From contig OZ024666.1 of assembly GCA_964016415.1 (NCBI GenBank), positions 248,001-312,000 of the forward strand: a DNA stretch of 64,000 nucleotides, in the 5' to 3' direction. A model generated the notes under the pieces. The model had not been told where the DNA came from, searched no databases, and saw only the letters and a list, made by a program, of their open reading frames with translations. Origin of the DNA: Erwinia sp. (GTDB taxonomy: Bacteria > Pseudomonadota > Gammaproteobacteria > Enterobacterales > Enterobacteriaceae). The position numbers and the translations under genes were made by a program. This document shows, piece after piece, positions 1-7,580 of the stretch (position 1 is its first letter; every line of letters begins with the position of its first letter).

Positions 1-215
1 TCACGCGAACGGCTGCAACAAATACAACCATTGGTCAGTGTGGTGATTTGGGTAGCCCGGTCGCCAATCAGTTGGCTGTCGACATCAACATCACCAAATT
101 CATTTTCAATCACGGCAATTTGATAGCCGTGAGGCTGACTGAGAATGTGGCGTAACAGGGTGGTTTTGCCTGCACCGAGAAAACCACTTAATGCAGTTAC
201 CGGGATAGGAGTCAT
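1..215 (-). CDS. yjiA: COG0523-family GTPase YjiA (5' part only)
   Basis: N-terminal 71 residues of a CobW/COG0523 P-loop GTPase; the rest lies beyond the left edge of the window. The Walker A motif GFLGAGKTT is at residues 11-19, and the metal-binding motif CxCC (GCICC) is at about residues 63-67, both typical of this family of metal-chaperone-like GTPases. The ATG at 215-213 is preceded by an AAGGAAG ribosome site. It follows yjiX and btsT on the same strand, the btsT-yjiX-yjiA order known from E. coli, so it is probably co-transcribed. The family is associated with zinc or other divalent metal handling; the client of YjiA is not established. Confidence 0.93.
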   Translation of the reverse strand, partial: MTPIPVTALSGFLGAGKTTLLRHILSQPHGYQIAVIENEFGDVDVDSQLIGDRATQITTLTNGCICCSRSR

Positions 216-228
216 CTTTGCTTCCTTG

Positions 229-468
229 TTAACAACAACGCATGCCACCTTTCCCGTCGCCACCGTAGCGAGCTTGTTGACGCTCACGAAAGAACTCTTC
301 ATAGCTCATTACCGGTTTGTCGGGATGTTGCGTCTGCATATGTTGTACATAAGTATCGTAATCAGGGACGCCAACCAGCATACGCGCTGCCTGACCGAGA
401 TATTTCTTTGCGGCACCTAAATTCTCGAACAACTCTGTTTCCTGGTGGGCGGTTTGCTGAATATTCAT
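229..468 (-). CDS. yjiX: YbdD/YjiX family small protein
   Basis: 79-residue protein of the YbdD/YjiX family (DUF466), ending in the characteristic Cys-rich tail GGMRCC and containing YEEFFRERQ. The E. coli homologue is about 67 residues, so the first dozen residues are an extension; an internal start is not excluded because the homologous region begins near [10 protein letters not shown]. It lies 47 bp after btsT on the same strand. The paralogue YbdD is reported to be needed for transport by CstA, so YjiX is inferred to be a small partner of BtsT in pyruvate uptake. Confidence 0.9.
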   Translation of the reverse strand: MNIQQTAHQETELFENLGAAKKYLGQAARMLVGVPDYDTYVQHMQTQHPDKPVMSYEEFFRERQQARYGGDGKGGMRCC

Positions 469-515
469 TTTCAGCCCTCTTCACCAGTGTGATGGTGAGG
501 AGGGCCGTGGTGATA

Positions 516-2672
516 TTAGTGTCCTGAAGAGAGTTTTATCCCTTCTTTTGGTACAGGAACATAAGGCGTTTCCTGATCGGTGGGCTGATCGACTTTACGT
601 GCACGTAACCATGCGCGAATGCCATAGAAAATAATGCTGTAGACCACTAACAGGAACAGAATACTCAGACCTGCATTAGTGTAATTATTGACAACTATAT
701 GCTGCATATTGCTGATCTGTTGGGCTGTGAGCTCATTACCGGCTGTAGCAATGTTCTCTTTATATTTACCTGCCATATAAAAGAAACCTTCCATTTGCGG
801 GTTAGAACTAAAAAGCTTCAGACTCAGGGCCCATGTGGTACAAATCAGTAACCATACCGCAGGGGTGACAGTTACCCAGATATCCCGGGTACGTTTCATT
901 TTGATCAGCACGACAGTTGCCAGCGTCAGGGCGACAGCGGCCAGCATTTGGTTGGAGATGCCGAACAATGGCCAGAGACTTTTCACGCCACCCAGAGGAT
1001 CAACCACGCCCTGATAGAGCAGGTAACCCCATAAACCAACGCAACCCGCGGTTCCGATGATTCCGGCGACCAGAGAATCCGTTTTTTTCAGGAAAGGGAC
1101 GAAGTTACCCAGTAAATCCTGCAGCATGAAACGCCCGGAACGGGTTCCTGCATCGAGCGCGGTCAGGATGAACAGCGCTTCGAAGAGAATACCGAAGTGA
1201 TACCAGAACCCCATGTCGGCCAGTGGAATGATTTTGTGGAAGACATGCGCAATACCGACCGCCAGCGTTGGTGCGCCTCCTGCACGATTCAGAACAGAAG
1301 GTTCGCCGATATCCTTCGCAGTTTGCATGATCTGTTCGGGTGAAATGACAAAGCCCCAGGAGCTGACAGTAGCAGCTGCATGCACCGTCACCTCTTTGAG
1401 TTGAGCCATGATTAATGCGCTATTCTCACCGCCTAACTCATGCAAATTGGGCATCGCAGTGATACCTAAACCGGCAGGTGGGGTATTCATCGCAAAATAG
1501 AGTCCTGGCTCAATGATAGATGCTGCTACCAATGCCATAATGGCTACAAACGACTCCATTAACATCGCGCCGTACCCAATGAAGCGTGCGTCAGTTTCGC
1601 GGGCCAGTAATTTTGGCGTGGTGCCTGAGGCGATTAACGCATGGAAGCCGGAGACTGCACCGCAGGCAATGGTGATAAACAGGAAGGGGAATAAAGCACC
1701 TTTCCACAAGGGGCCCGTACCATCAATGTATTTTGTTACCGCTGGCATTTTCAGCTCAGGGTTGAGAATAACTATACCAATTGCCAGCCCAACGATAACA
1801 CCAATTTTCAAAAAGGTGGCCAGGTAATCACGTGGTGCAAGAATCAGCCAGACCGGTAGCAGCGCAGAAATGAAGGCATAGCCGATCAACGTAAAGGTAA
1901 TTGTCGTGTCTTTGAAAGTCAGCGCAGGCCCCCAATAGGGGTCATGCACAATAACCCCACCAAACCAGATGGAGGCAATCAGTAATACCACACCAATCAG
2001 TGACACTTCACCTACCCGGCCAGGGCGGATAAAGCGCATATAGATACCCATGAACAGAGCAATTGGGACGGTGGAACAGACGGTAAAGACTCCCCAGGGA
2101 CTTTCTGCCAGCGCTTTCACCACAATCAAGGCCAGCACGGCGAGAATGATTATCATGATGAGAAAACAGCCAAATAACGCGATGGTGCCGGGTACCGGTC
2201 CCATTTCACGTTTGATCATCTCCCCCAGTGAGGCGCCATTACGCCGTGAAGAGATAAACAGCACCATAAAGTCCTGTACCGCCCCCGCCATAACTACCCC
2301 GGCAAGTAACCATAGCACTCCTGGCAGATATCCCATCTGTGCTGCCAGTACCGGGCCAACCAGTGGACCGGCACCTGCAATGGCTGCGAAGTGATGACCA
2401 AACAGCACATTACGGTGTGTCGGTACATAGTTGAGCCCGTCGTTATTAATTACCGCCGGTGTTGCCCGTGTCGCATCCAGCTTCATCACCTTCTGCGCGA
2501 TATACAAGCTGTAATAGCGATAGGCAACCAGATAGACAGAGACTGACGCAGCGATAATCCACAAGGCACTGATGTGCTCTCCACGGCGCAGAGCGACGAC
2601 TGCAAGACAGCAGGCGCCAATAAAGCCGAGGATTATCCAGGGGATATGTTTAAGAAAAAGGTTTTTATTCAT
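516..2672 (-). CDS. btsT: Pyruvate/proton symporter BtsT (CstA family)
   Basis: 718 residues, matching the length of E. coli BtsT/YjiY (about 716) and nearly colinear with it in sequence from the start (KHIPW, LRRGEHISALWI) to the C-terminal YVPVP segment. It is a CstA-family inner-membrane carrier with many hydrophobic helices; GAGPLVGPVLAAQMGY and NRAGGAPTLAVGIAHVF are conserved family segments. It takes up pyruvate with protons. The start is the ATG at 2672-2670. Upstream at 2806-2853 are three direct repeats matching the BtsR response-regulator box, so control by BtsS/BtsR (extracellular pyruvate sensing) is expected, with yjiX and yjiA downstream in the same operon. Confidence 0.97.
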   Translation of the reverse strand: MNKNLFLKHIPWIILGFIGACCLAVVALRRGEHISALWIIAASVSVYLVAYRYYSLYIAQKVMKLDATRATPAVINNDGLNYVPTHRNVLFGHHFAAIAGAGPLVGPVLAAQMGYLPGVLWLLAGVVMAGAVQDFMVLFISSRRNGASLGEMIKREMGPVPGTIALFGCFLIMIIILAVLALIVVKALAESPWGVFTVCSTVPIALFMGIYMRFIRPGRVGEVSLIGVVLLIASIWFGGVIVHDPYWGPALTFKDTTITFTLIGYAFISALLPVWLILAPRDYLATFLKIGVIVGLAIGIVILNPELKMPAVTKYIDGTGPLWKGALFPFLFITIACGAVSGFHALIASGTTPKLLARETDARFIGYGAMLMESFVAIMALVAASIIEPGLYFAMNTPPAGLGITAMPNLHELGGENSALIMAQLKEVTVHAAATVSSWGFVISPEQIMQTAKDIGEPSVLNRAGGAPTLAVGIAHVFHKIIPLADMGFWYHFGILFEALFILTALDAGTRSGRFMLQDLLGNFVPFLKKTDSLVAGIIGTAGCVGLWGYLLYQGVVDPLGGVKSLWPLFGISNQMLAAVALTLATVVLIKMKRTRDIWVTVTPAVWLLICTTWALSLKLFSSNPQMEGFFYMAGKYKENIATAGNELTAQQISNMQHIVVNNYTNAGLSILFLLVVYSIIFYGIRAWLRARKVDQPTDQETPYVPVPKEGIKLSSGH

Positions 2673-2805
2673 AGGGAAACCCGGTTGTCATCATTTTGGC
2701 GAAATCCCTCTCGTCCGGTATGACATGCACGGCACGACCAGCGAGGGTATGTGAGATACCGGCTTATGGTGGCGATTTTCTGTCAGGAAAGGGGAAATGA
2801 GTCGT

Positions 2806-2853
2806 TAAGCGGTCATATGAAAAAATAAGCGGTTATTAAGCGAAATAAGCGGT
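2806..2853 (-). promoter_or_regulatory. Three BtsR (YehT)-type boxes upstream of btsT
   Basis: On the minus strand the octamer ACCGCTTA occurs three times, at 2846-2853, 2826-2833 and 2806-2813, exactly 20 bp apart. It matches the known BtsR/YehT box, ACC(G/A)CT(C/T)A, found as direct repeats about two helical turns apart in front of E. coli btsT. E. coli has two; here there are three, which would suit cooperative binding. The last box is 133 bp before the btsT start codon. Confidence 0.85.
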
Positions 2854-2964
2854 TTGTTTAAGCTGAGGGTGAGGGAAGAATGCGTGACAAAGATCTCATT
2901 ATCAGATCACGAGGAATAACAACGCAGGAGCAGTGATTCGTGGGTTCAGCGGTAAATCGTTAAG

Positions 2965-3083
2965 CGAGAGAAAAGACCCCGGTCAGCGGTGCTTTATTTT
3001 AACGGCTGGTACCGTCTGACCGGATGTTAATGCCTGGTGTTGGGTTGAAGTGGCCTAAATCACAGCAGATTGCCCTTTCAACA
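2965..3083 (-). ncRNA. Candidate small RNA, copy A of a tandem pair
   Basis: Putative transcript on the minus strand starting near 3083, below a TATACT -10 element at 3095-3090. It contains an 11-base segment CCAACACCAGG (3043-3033) that is identical in copy B, then a 12-bp stem with one bulged A: arms 3011-3023 and 2979-2990, 20-base loop. After the stem comes GGTCTTTTCTCTC, a weak U-rich tail. In copy B the stem differs by paired substitutions (CCGGTCAG/CTGACCGG here, CCGGCCAG/CTGGCC there), which is covariation supporting an RNA structure. No reading frame is conserved between copies. I do not recognise it as a known RNA; the 3' end is a guess. Confidence 0.5.
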
Positions 3084-3111
3084 AGGAAGAGTATAAGCGA
3101 AGCTTGATAAT

Positions 3112-3157
3112 TAGTAAGTTGTACCAAGGGACATGGTGATCCTGTACCAAAGTACAA
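3112..3157 (-). promoter_or_regulatory. Promoter and paired LuxR-box-like sites of RNA copy A
   Basis: On the minus strand a poor -35 (TTACTA, 3117-3112) sits 16 bp from the -10. Upstream are two palindrome-like 16-mers: 3119-3134, TTGTACCAAGGGACAT, centred near -43.5, and 3142-3157, CTGTACCAAAGTACAA, centred near -66.5 (written on the plus strand). The second fits CTGTAC-N4-GTRCAG, the core of LuxR/EsaR-type boxes. A poor -35 with an operator at -43 is the arrangement of an activator-dependent promoter. No luxI/luxR-type gene is in this window. Confidence 0.45.
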
Positions 3158-3404
3158 GGTAGCGTAAATGCTGGTATCAAGCAGGATGCTGACGCAGAGC
3201 TGAAGGTGTTCACGATGGCGAGAAGCTTTCTGGAAACTTATCTGTTAAGACAGCAGAACTATTGAGTCATCAGACAAGAACCCTCAGAGAGAGTAAGGAA
3301 CATCATAGCCTTAATATAGCGATTTGGATACCGAAAAAATAAGAGTAAATCCGGGGAAGATACAGTAAAAGTAACGTCAGCATAGTGGAATGGCTGAAGT
3401 GAGA

Positions 3405-3522
3405 GAATATCCGGGCCAGCGGTATCTTATTGTAGGGATCTGAACCGTCTGGCCGGATAAATTTTCCTGGTGTTGGCTGAAAAAGTGGTTGGCACATAAC
3501 CTCGTGCATTCATCTTTCAACT
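3405..3522 (-). ncRNA. Candidate small RNA, copy B of a tandem pair
   Basis: Second unit, about 440 bp from copy A and in the same orientation. The -10 TATACT lies at 3534-3529, giving a start near 3522. The identical CCAACACCAGG segment is at 3476-3466. The stem arms are 3444-3458 and 3409-3423 with a 20-base loop, the same bulged A and one extra C on the 3' arm, closed by an additional AT pair set. The tail ATTCTCTC is less U-rich than in copy A, so termination may be weaker or the copy may be decaying. Confidence 0.45.
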
Positions 3523-3550
3523 GTGAGTAGTATAATCAATACACTAATAT

Positions 3551-3596
3551 TGGTAAGTTGTACTAAAGGTCCAGCAACACCTGTACTAAAGTGTAA
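3551..3596 (-). promoter_or_regulatory. Promoter and paired LuxR-box-like sites of RNA copy B
   Basis: Same architecture as in copy A: -35-like TTACCA at 3556-3551, a 16-bp spacer to the -10, and two operator-like 16-mers at 3558-3573 (TTGTACTAAAGGTCCA) and 3581-3596 (CTGTACTAAAGTGTAA). Their centres are again 23 bp apart and at about -43.5 and -66.5. Conservation of spacing while the surrounding DNA has diverged argues that both elements are functional. Confidence 0.45.
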
Positions 3597-4174
3597 TGCG
3601 TTATTCAGGGGGTGTTATCAACTTTAATTGACTGAAAAATAGCGATATTTTTTAAATTTTAAAAAAATGATAAAAAATTTAGCATAATATATGCGGTATA
3701 AAAGTGTATTTTTTTCTGTTTTTAATGAATAAATAAGAAAAAAACTTATCAAACTCACAGTATTTTATCGCAGATTGCAGGGTAGCAGATGATGTTTAAT
3801 CTGCGGTGAGTTAGCCTGGACTGGACGAATCTGTTTTCTAACCTCGCTCTGCACCCTGTCTAATGAAGCATTATGCGGGTAAAAAACGCAGGCGGGAAGA
3901 GTGTCAGTAGAATTAGTTTGGATTGATAAGCTGTAGCTGCACCCCGGGTATGTCAGAGGCAATCTATTTTTTATCGTGTTGTTGAGACGGCAAAATTGAC
4001 TTTGTTGTTTCTGAGCCAGAAATCCGGACTTTTGAATACCGGGGATCAGATTATCACCCGGCCGGATACGAGGCAGTTGGTTTCTGTTTGGCTATTTTTA
4101 TCGGTTATGATAAAAATGATGAATGTTTCTTATCATGATTTCCGTTTTCGGAAAATGAAGACTGACAGGATGTT

Positions 4175-4693
4175 ATGCTGAAACTGGCAAAGGTTATTGC
4201 TCTTGCGTTGTATGGTGTGGTTGGTGCATTCGGCTGGTATCAATATGAACGCACCTCAGCGCAACTCAATTCAATAAATAAGGTTGATAATTTATCCGCC
4301 AATATGACGGCAAACTATGTTCGCGCCATCGTCTGGTATCACTCAAGGGGTAAGCTACAGGAGTTGCGAGCTATTCTGCTTAATGATGATTTATCTAAGC
4401 GAGAGCTGATTGAAGTCAGGATAAAAAATATGCTGATGCATCGTACCTCTGCCTATATCCTGGAGCTTAATAACCTGAATACTCCAGTAAAAAATGTAGG
4501 CACCTGGTACCAGGATAATTTCGATTTTGATAATTTTTTTGCAAAAGTTTACCAGGTTGTTTTCGACCCGGTATTAACCGTAGAAGATAAGATCCGTAAT
4601 ATTACCGATATTATGGAAGAGTATCAGAGTATAAGTAACCGGAAGTTGACTGAATTACTAAATAAGCCACAAGGAGTTCCTGATGAGTCGTAA
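4175..4693 (+). CDS. Unrecognised protein with one N-terminal membrane segment
   Basis: 172 residues; not a family I recognise. Residues about 4-22 are hydrophobic (signal anchor, or an uncleaved signal), followed by a charged, helical-looking domain that would lie in the periplasm. There are no cysteines or obvious catalytic motifs. An AGGATG sequence 6-11 bases before the ATG at 4175 can serve as ribosome site. Its last 11 bases overlap the start of the elbB-like gene at 4683, so the two are translationally coupled and likely act together. Base composition is AT-rich compared with the housekeeping genes further right. Confidence 0.7.
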   Translation: MLKLAKVIALALYGVVGAFGWYQYERTSAQLNSINKVDNLSANMTANYVRAIVWYHSRGKLQELRAILLNDDLSKRELIEVRIKNMLMHRTSAYILELNNLNTPVKNVGTWYQDNFDFDNFFAKVYQVVFDPVLTVEDKIRNITDIMEEYQSISNRKLTELLNKPQGVPDES

Positions 4694-5336
4694 ATTTGCG
4701 GTATTGTTATCCGGGTGTGGAGTATATGATGGTGCGGAAATAAATGAAGTCGTGCTGACATTACTGGCTCTGGAGAAAAACAACATTAGCTATCAGTGTT
4801 TTGCTCCTGATATTGAGCAACATCATGTTATTAACCATCTTTCCGGTGAGGTCACTGGTGAGAAACGCAATGTGCTGGCAGAAGCAGCGCGAATTACCCG
4901 GGGTAATGTTAAGGACCTTAGCTGTTGTATTACCGATGAATTTGATGCTCTGGTGGTGCCTGGTGGTTTTGGGGTAGCGAAAACACTTTCCAGCTTCGCT
5001 TTTGAAGGAGAGTCTTTCCAGATAAATAGTGATGTGCTGGCACTTCTGAATCGCTTCCGTCTTGCTGAAAAACCTGCAGGTTACATCTGTATTGCTCCTG
5101 TGTTACTGCCGCTGGTGTATGGCCCCGGTGTGATTCTGACTATTGGCAATGATGCAACAACGATTGCTGTTGTAGAAAAACTCGGTGCAGTACATCACAA
5201 AGCCGCGGTTGATGAGATTGTGGTTGATGAAACCAATCAGGTAGTCACAACGCCCGCTTATATGCTGGCAGGCTCTATCTCAGAAGCGCAGCAGGGCATC
5301 GATAAACTGGTCGCCAGGTTGTCAGAGATGAGTTAG
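4683..5336 (+). CDS. elbB: ElbB-like glyoxalase (DJ-1/PfpI superfamily)
   Basis: 217 residues, full length for ElbB, with the family segments LLSGCGVYDGAEINE (8-22), NHLSGE, ARITRG, VVPGGFGVAK (91-100), the nucleophile-elbow cysteine C136 in YICIAPV, and VTTPAYMLA near the end. ElbB enzymes of this class I glutamine-amidotransferase-like fold act on glyoxal-type aldehydes. In E. coli elbB sits beside arcB and mtgA; here it is coupled to an unknown membrane protein, and the match is diverged, so this may be a second, specialised copy rather than the housekeeping gene. Confidence 0.85.
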   Translation: MSRKFAVLLSGCGVYDGAEINEVVLTLLALEKNNISYQCFAPDIEQHHVINHLSGEVTGEKRNVLAEAARITRGNVKDLSCCITDEFDALVVPGGFGVAKTLSSFAFEGESFQINSDVLALLNRFRLAEKPAGYICIAPVLLPLVYGPGVILTIGNDATTIAVVEKLGAVHHKAAVDEIVVDETNQVVTTPAYMLAGSISEAQQGIDKLVARLSEMS

Positions 5337-5395
5337 TACTGGTGTTCTGGCTCGCGGTGATTACCCAACTGACACTCTAGGTTTTAATCATTGTA

Positions 5396-5755
5396 TTGTC
5401 CGGCACTAAACGTTCAGTATCGACACCCTGTACTTTTACCGGTTCATCTATTACTTATGATGAGATAAATCGACAGGTGATTCTCGATGATAAATTTGTG
5501 GTGACTTCATTTCGTCAGCACTCACTAAATCGGTCGCTGTTTGAGTATCTCTATCATAATCCGGGACGGGTAATTGATATTGCTGAACTTGATAAAGAGG
5601 TGCTTAAAGGGCGCAGTTTAAATCTGGCTAAAATTGGCGATGCAATGGGATTTAAATCTGAACTCCGGCGGTTACTTTTCACCTGCGAAGGAAATACAAT
5701 TATTTATCATCCGGATAAATTGGCAGATTTTCCGGGGTTATTAAAAATTAACTGA
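5396..5755 (+). CDS. Putative small winged-helix DNA-binding protein
   Basis: 119 residues from a TTG start at 5396; no ATG is available before the middle of the frame and no strong ribosome site is visible, so the start is uncertain. The central part (about residues 45-100: FEYLYHNPGRVIDIAEL, then DAMGFKSELRRLLF, then a TIIYHP strand) has the helix-turn-helix-wing rhythm of OmpR/PhoB-type C-terminal domains, but I cannot assign a family. It follows the elbB-like gene by 60 bp in the same direction and is closed by a good terminator at 5767, so it is the last gene of the module and may be its regulator. Confidence 0.5.
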   Translation: MSGTKRSVSTPCTFTGSSITYDEINRQVILDDKFVVTSFRQHSLNRSLFEYLYHNPGRVIDIAELDKEVLKGRSLNLAKIGDAMGFKSELRRLLFTCEGNTIIYHPDKLADFPGLLKIN

Positions 5756-5766
5756 GTGTTTTACAG

Positions 5767-5797
5767 ATGGCGCATTATTGCGCCATTTTTGTTTTTA
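5767..5797 (+). terminator. Rho-independent terminator after the 5396 gene
   Basis: Perfect 7-bp stem ATGGCGC/GCGCCAT (5767-5773 and 5780-5786), loop ATTATT, followed by a T-rich tract (TTTTTGTTTTT). Confidence 0.9.
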
Positions 5798-6287
5798 CCA
5801 GGTTAAATCCAGTAAGAAATGTGATCATTGTCACATTCCGAATTCTCAGAAATCATTATGACTCGCTTCTGAGATGGTTTATTCCCCTTTTTAACCTGAT
5901 GCATCTCAGCTATATTTTCTGACGCCTGTTGTTTGGCTGCCTGGTTGCGTAGCAATTGATGATATTACTTTTGAGAGGATAATCTCTTCTCATCAAAAAT
6001 AAGAAGCACAGATATAAGTGCAGGTAAGTGTCGTTTTGATCATGCAGCCATATTATTAAACACTGGCGTGAAGATAATGTTATCAGGTTTCTGATGCAGC
6101 GTACTCTGTTGCCTGGCTGGATAATAACCGGGAAATCAGGGGGGCAAAGTAACAAACGGATGAATGATAAAAGTGCCTTCACCAGGGAAACTTCTTCATT
6201 CAGGGAACGAGAGGGAATGTGAGTTGATGCGCCTTTTTATTCAGGCAGCCAGAACAAGCTGCCGTTATTAAAGGGCGCTGATGCTTC
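5798..6287. other. Intergenic region with CRP site and alternative hairpins
   Basis: No protein gene is supported. Besides the CRP site there are two mutually exclusive perfect stems: CTCAGAA/TTCTGAG (5845-5851 with 5867-5873) and CTGAGATG/CATCTCAG (5869-5876 with 5902-5909). A further imperfect hairpin lies around 5968-6000. From there to the end of ampH I see nothing. Confidence 0.5.
5820..5835. promoter_or_regulatory. Consensus CRP site without an obvious target gene
   Basis: TGTGATCATTGTCACA is a perfect TGTGA-N6-TCACA core, with flanking AA and TT also fitting the CRP consensus. It lies between the terminator at 5767-5797 and the end of ampH, which is read towards it, so neither neighbour is a natural target. 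Confidence 0.6.
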
Positions 6288-7484
6288 TTATTCAGCCATC
6301 AGTGTGGCAGCAAGATGTGCACTGCCGCTGCTATTGCCGATAAGCTCAGTGATCAGACCGTGCACGCCATCGCTCATCGCTTTGAAGTGGGTATCCGGTG
6401 AGCGACTGACCACAATGAATACACCAACACTGTATTGCGGCGCCATAGCAATATAGGTAATGAAGCCACCACCACCACCGGTTTTCTGAATTATCCCCGG
6501 ACGGTTGGCCTCAGGTGCCATATAGACCCAGCCCAGGCCAAGAGCAGTCGCTTTTCCGGGTACATCCATCCCTTCAACTTTGTTCAGTTGGGGGCGTTGA
6601 TAAATCATGGTTTGCATGCGGTCAACCTGCCCGGTGCGGGTATAGATGTCGGAAGAGAGAAATTGCTGCATCCAACGGCCCATATCATCCGGCGTCGAGT
6701 AGAGCCCTCCGCTGCCAATGGCGGCGAGGGTATTCATGCAAGGACTGGCACCTTTCGCCGGGATCATTAAACGGCGACACTGATCAGGAGAGGGCGTGAA
6801 AGTAGTATCTTTCATGCCCAGCGGGCGGGTTATTTGTTGTTTCAACAACACCGGATAGGGCTGTTTACCCGCACGCGACAGCGCATCCCCCAGCAGGTCA
6901 AAGGCGACATTTGAATAGGCAGCTTGTGTTCCTGGCATAACCTTTAGCTGTGCACCGGAAAACCAGTTCCAGCGTTGGTTAAAAGTAGGCCAGACAAATA
7001 CCGGGCGGTTGGGTTTACCGCCCGGTTGCTCTCGTGGCAAACCACTGGTGTGCGTGGCAAGGTTAAGCAGAGTGATACGTTTTCCTGCACCTGACAGTGA
7101 TTGTTTTCCTGCCGGAGCATAACGATTTAACGGATCATGAAGAGAGACTACCCCTTGCTCGGACATTTTGACCAGTAGTTCACTGGTCAGCAGTTTGGTC
7201 AGTGAAGCAATGCGTACTACGGAGTCTTTTTGTGGTGCACTCTGACTGCCCGGCCTTACTACTCCACGGCTACTGTAGATGCGCTGGTTGGCATCAATGA
7301 CGATCATCGCCATCCCGGTGGCCTGGGTGCTGGCATAGATATCATTAGCATAGTGTTCGACCAGTGAGGATGCCTGCAATGCGTCAGGTGCTGCTTCACT
7401 CTGGTGAGCAATTCCAGCGGTCAGTGCGGCAAATAGCAGAACCAAAAACGCAACAGGCGATTTCACAAACAGTACCCATATCAT
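6288..7484 (-). CDS. ampH: AmpH penicillin-binding protein / peptidase
   Basis: 398 residues, close to E. coli AmpH (385) and similar throughout. A hydrophobic signal sequence covers about residues 8-28. The serine beta-lactamase/PBP fold motifs are all present: SLTK with the nucleophile S94 and K97, YSN at 190-192, and KTG at 334-336 followed by a glycine run. AmpH is a periplasmic, weakly membrane-bound DD-carboxypeptidase/endopeptidase involved in peptidoglycan recycling. The ATG at 7484 was taken; a slightly later start inside the hydrophobic stretch would shorten the signal. It is transcribed alone, 97 bp after opgB on the same strand. Confidence 0.95.
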   Translation of the reverse strand: MIWVLFVKSPVAFLVLLFAALTAGIAHQSEAAPDALQASSLVEHYANDIYASTQATGMAMIVIDANQRIYSSRGVVRPGSQSAPQKDSVVRIASLTKLLTSELLVKMSEQGVVSLHDPLNRYAPAGKQSLSGAGKRITLLNLATHTSGLPREQPGGKPNRPVFVWPTFNQRWNWFSGAQLKVMPGTQAAYSNVAFDLLGDALSRAGKQPYPVLLKQQITRPLGMKDTTFTPSPDQCRRLMIPAKGASPCMNTLAAIGSGGLYSTPDDMGRWMQQFLSSDIYTRTGQVDRMQTMIYQRPQLNKVEGMDVPGKATALGLGWVYMAPEANRPGIIQKTGGGGGFITYIAMAPQYSVGVFIVVSRSPDTHFKAMSDGVHGLITELIGNSSGSAHLAATLMAE

Positions 7485-7580
7485 ACAGCAGCAAGAATGA
7501 CGTATAGTAATCTCTTTCTTCCGGGCTGAGAATGAGGCTCTACGCTTTTTTCACCTGAAGCAGAGAGAAATCATGGCTTA

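Larger units (their letters stand above)
2673..4174. other. Long intergenic region between btsT and the 4175 gene
   Basis: About 1.5 kb without a convincing protein gene. It holds the BtsR boxes (2806-2853), two diverged direct repeats of roughly 190 bp (about 2965-3160 and 3400-3600) described as candidate RNA genes, and from about 3600 to 4170 a very AT-rich stretch where I see only promoter-like sequence and no conserved element. Short open frames here have no ribosome site or recognisable product. Confidence 0.7.

Noticed and set aside
2965-3600. The duplicated units as GlmY/GlmZ-type or sigma-54 dependent RNAs
   Set aside because: The promoters have a sigma-70 type -10 and lack a proper -24/-12 element; the sequence and location also do not match GlmY or GlmZ.
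3996-4181. Small open frame just before the 4175 membrane-protein gene
   Set aside because: Composition is random-looking, no ribosome site, and it overlaps the real start.
5910-6182. 90-codon minus-strand frame between the winged-helix gene and ampH
   Set aside because: No ribosome site, no family resemblance, overlaps hairpin-rich non-coding sequence.
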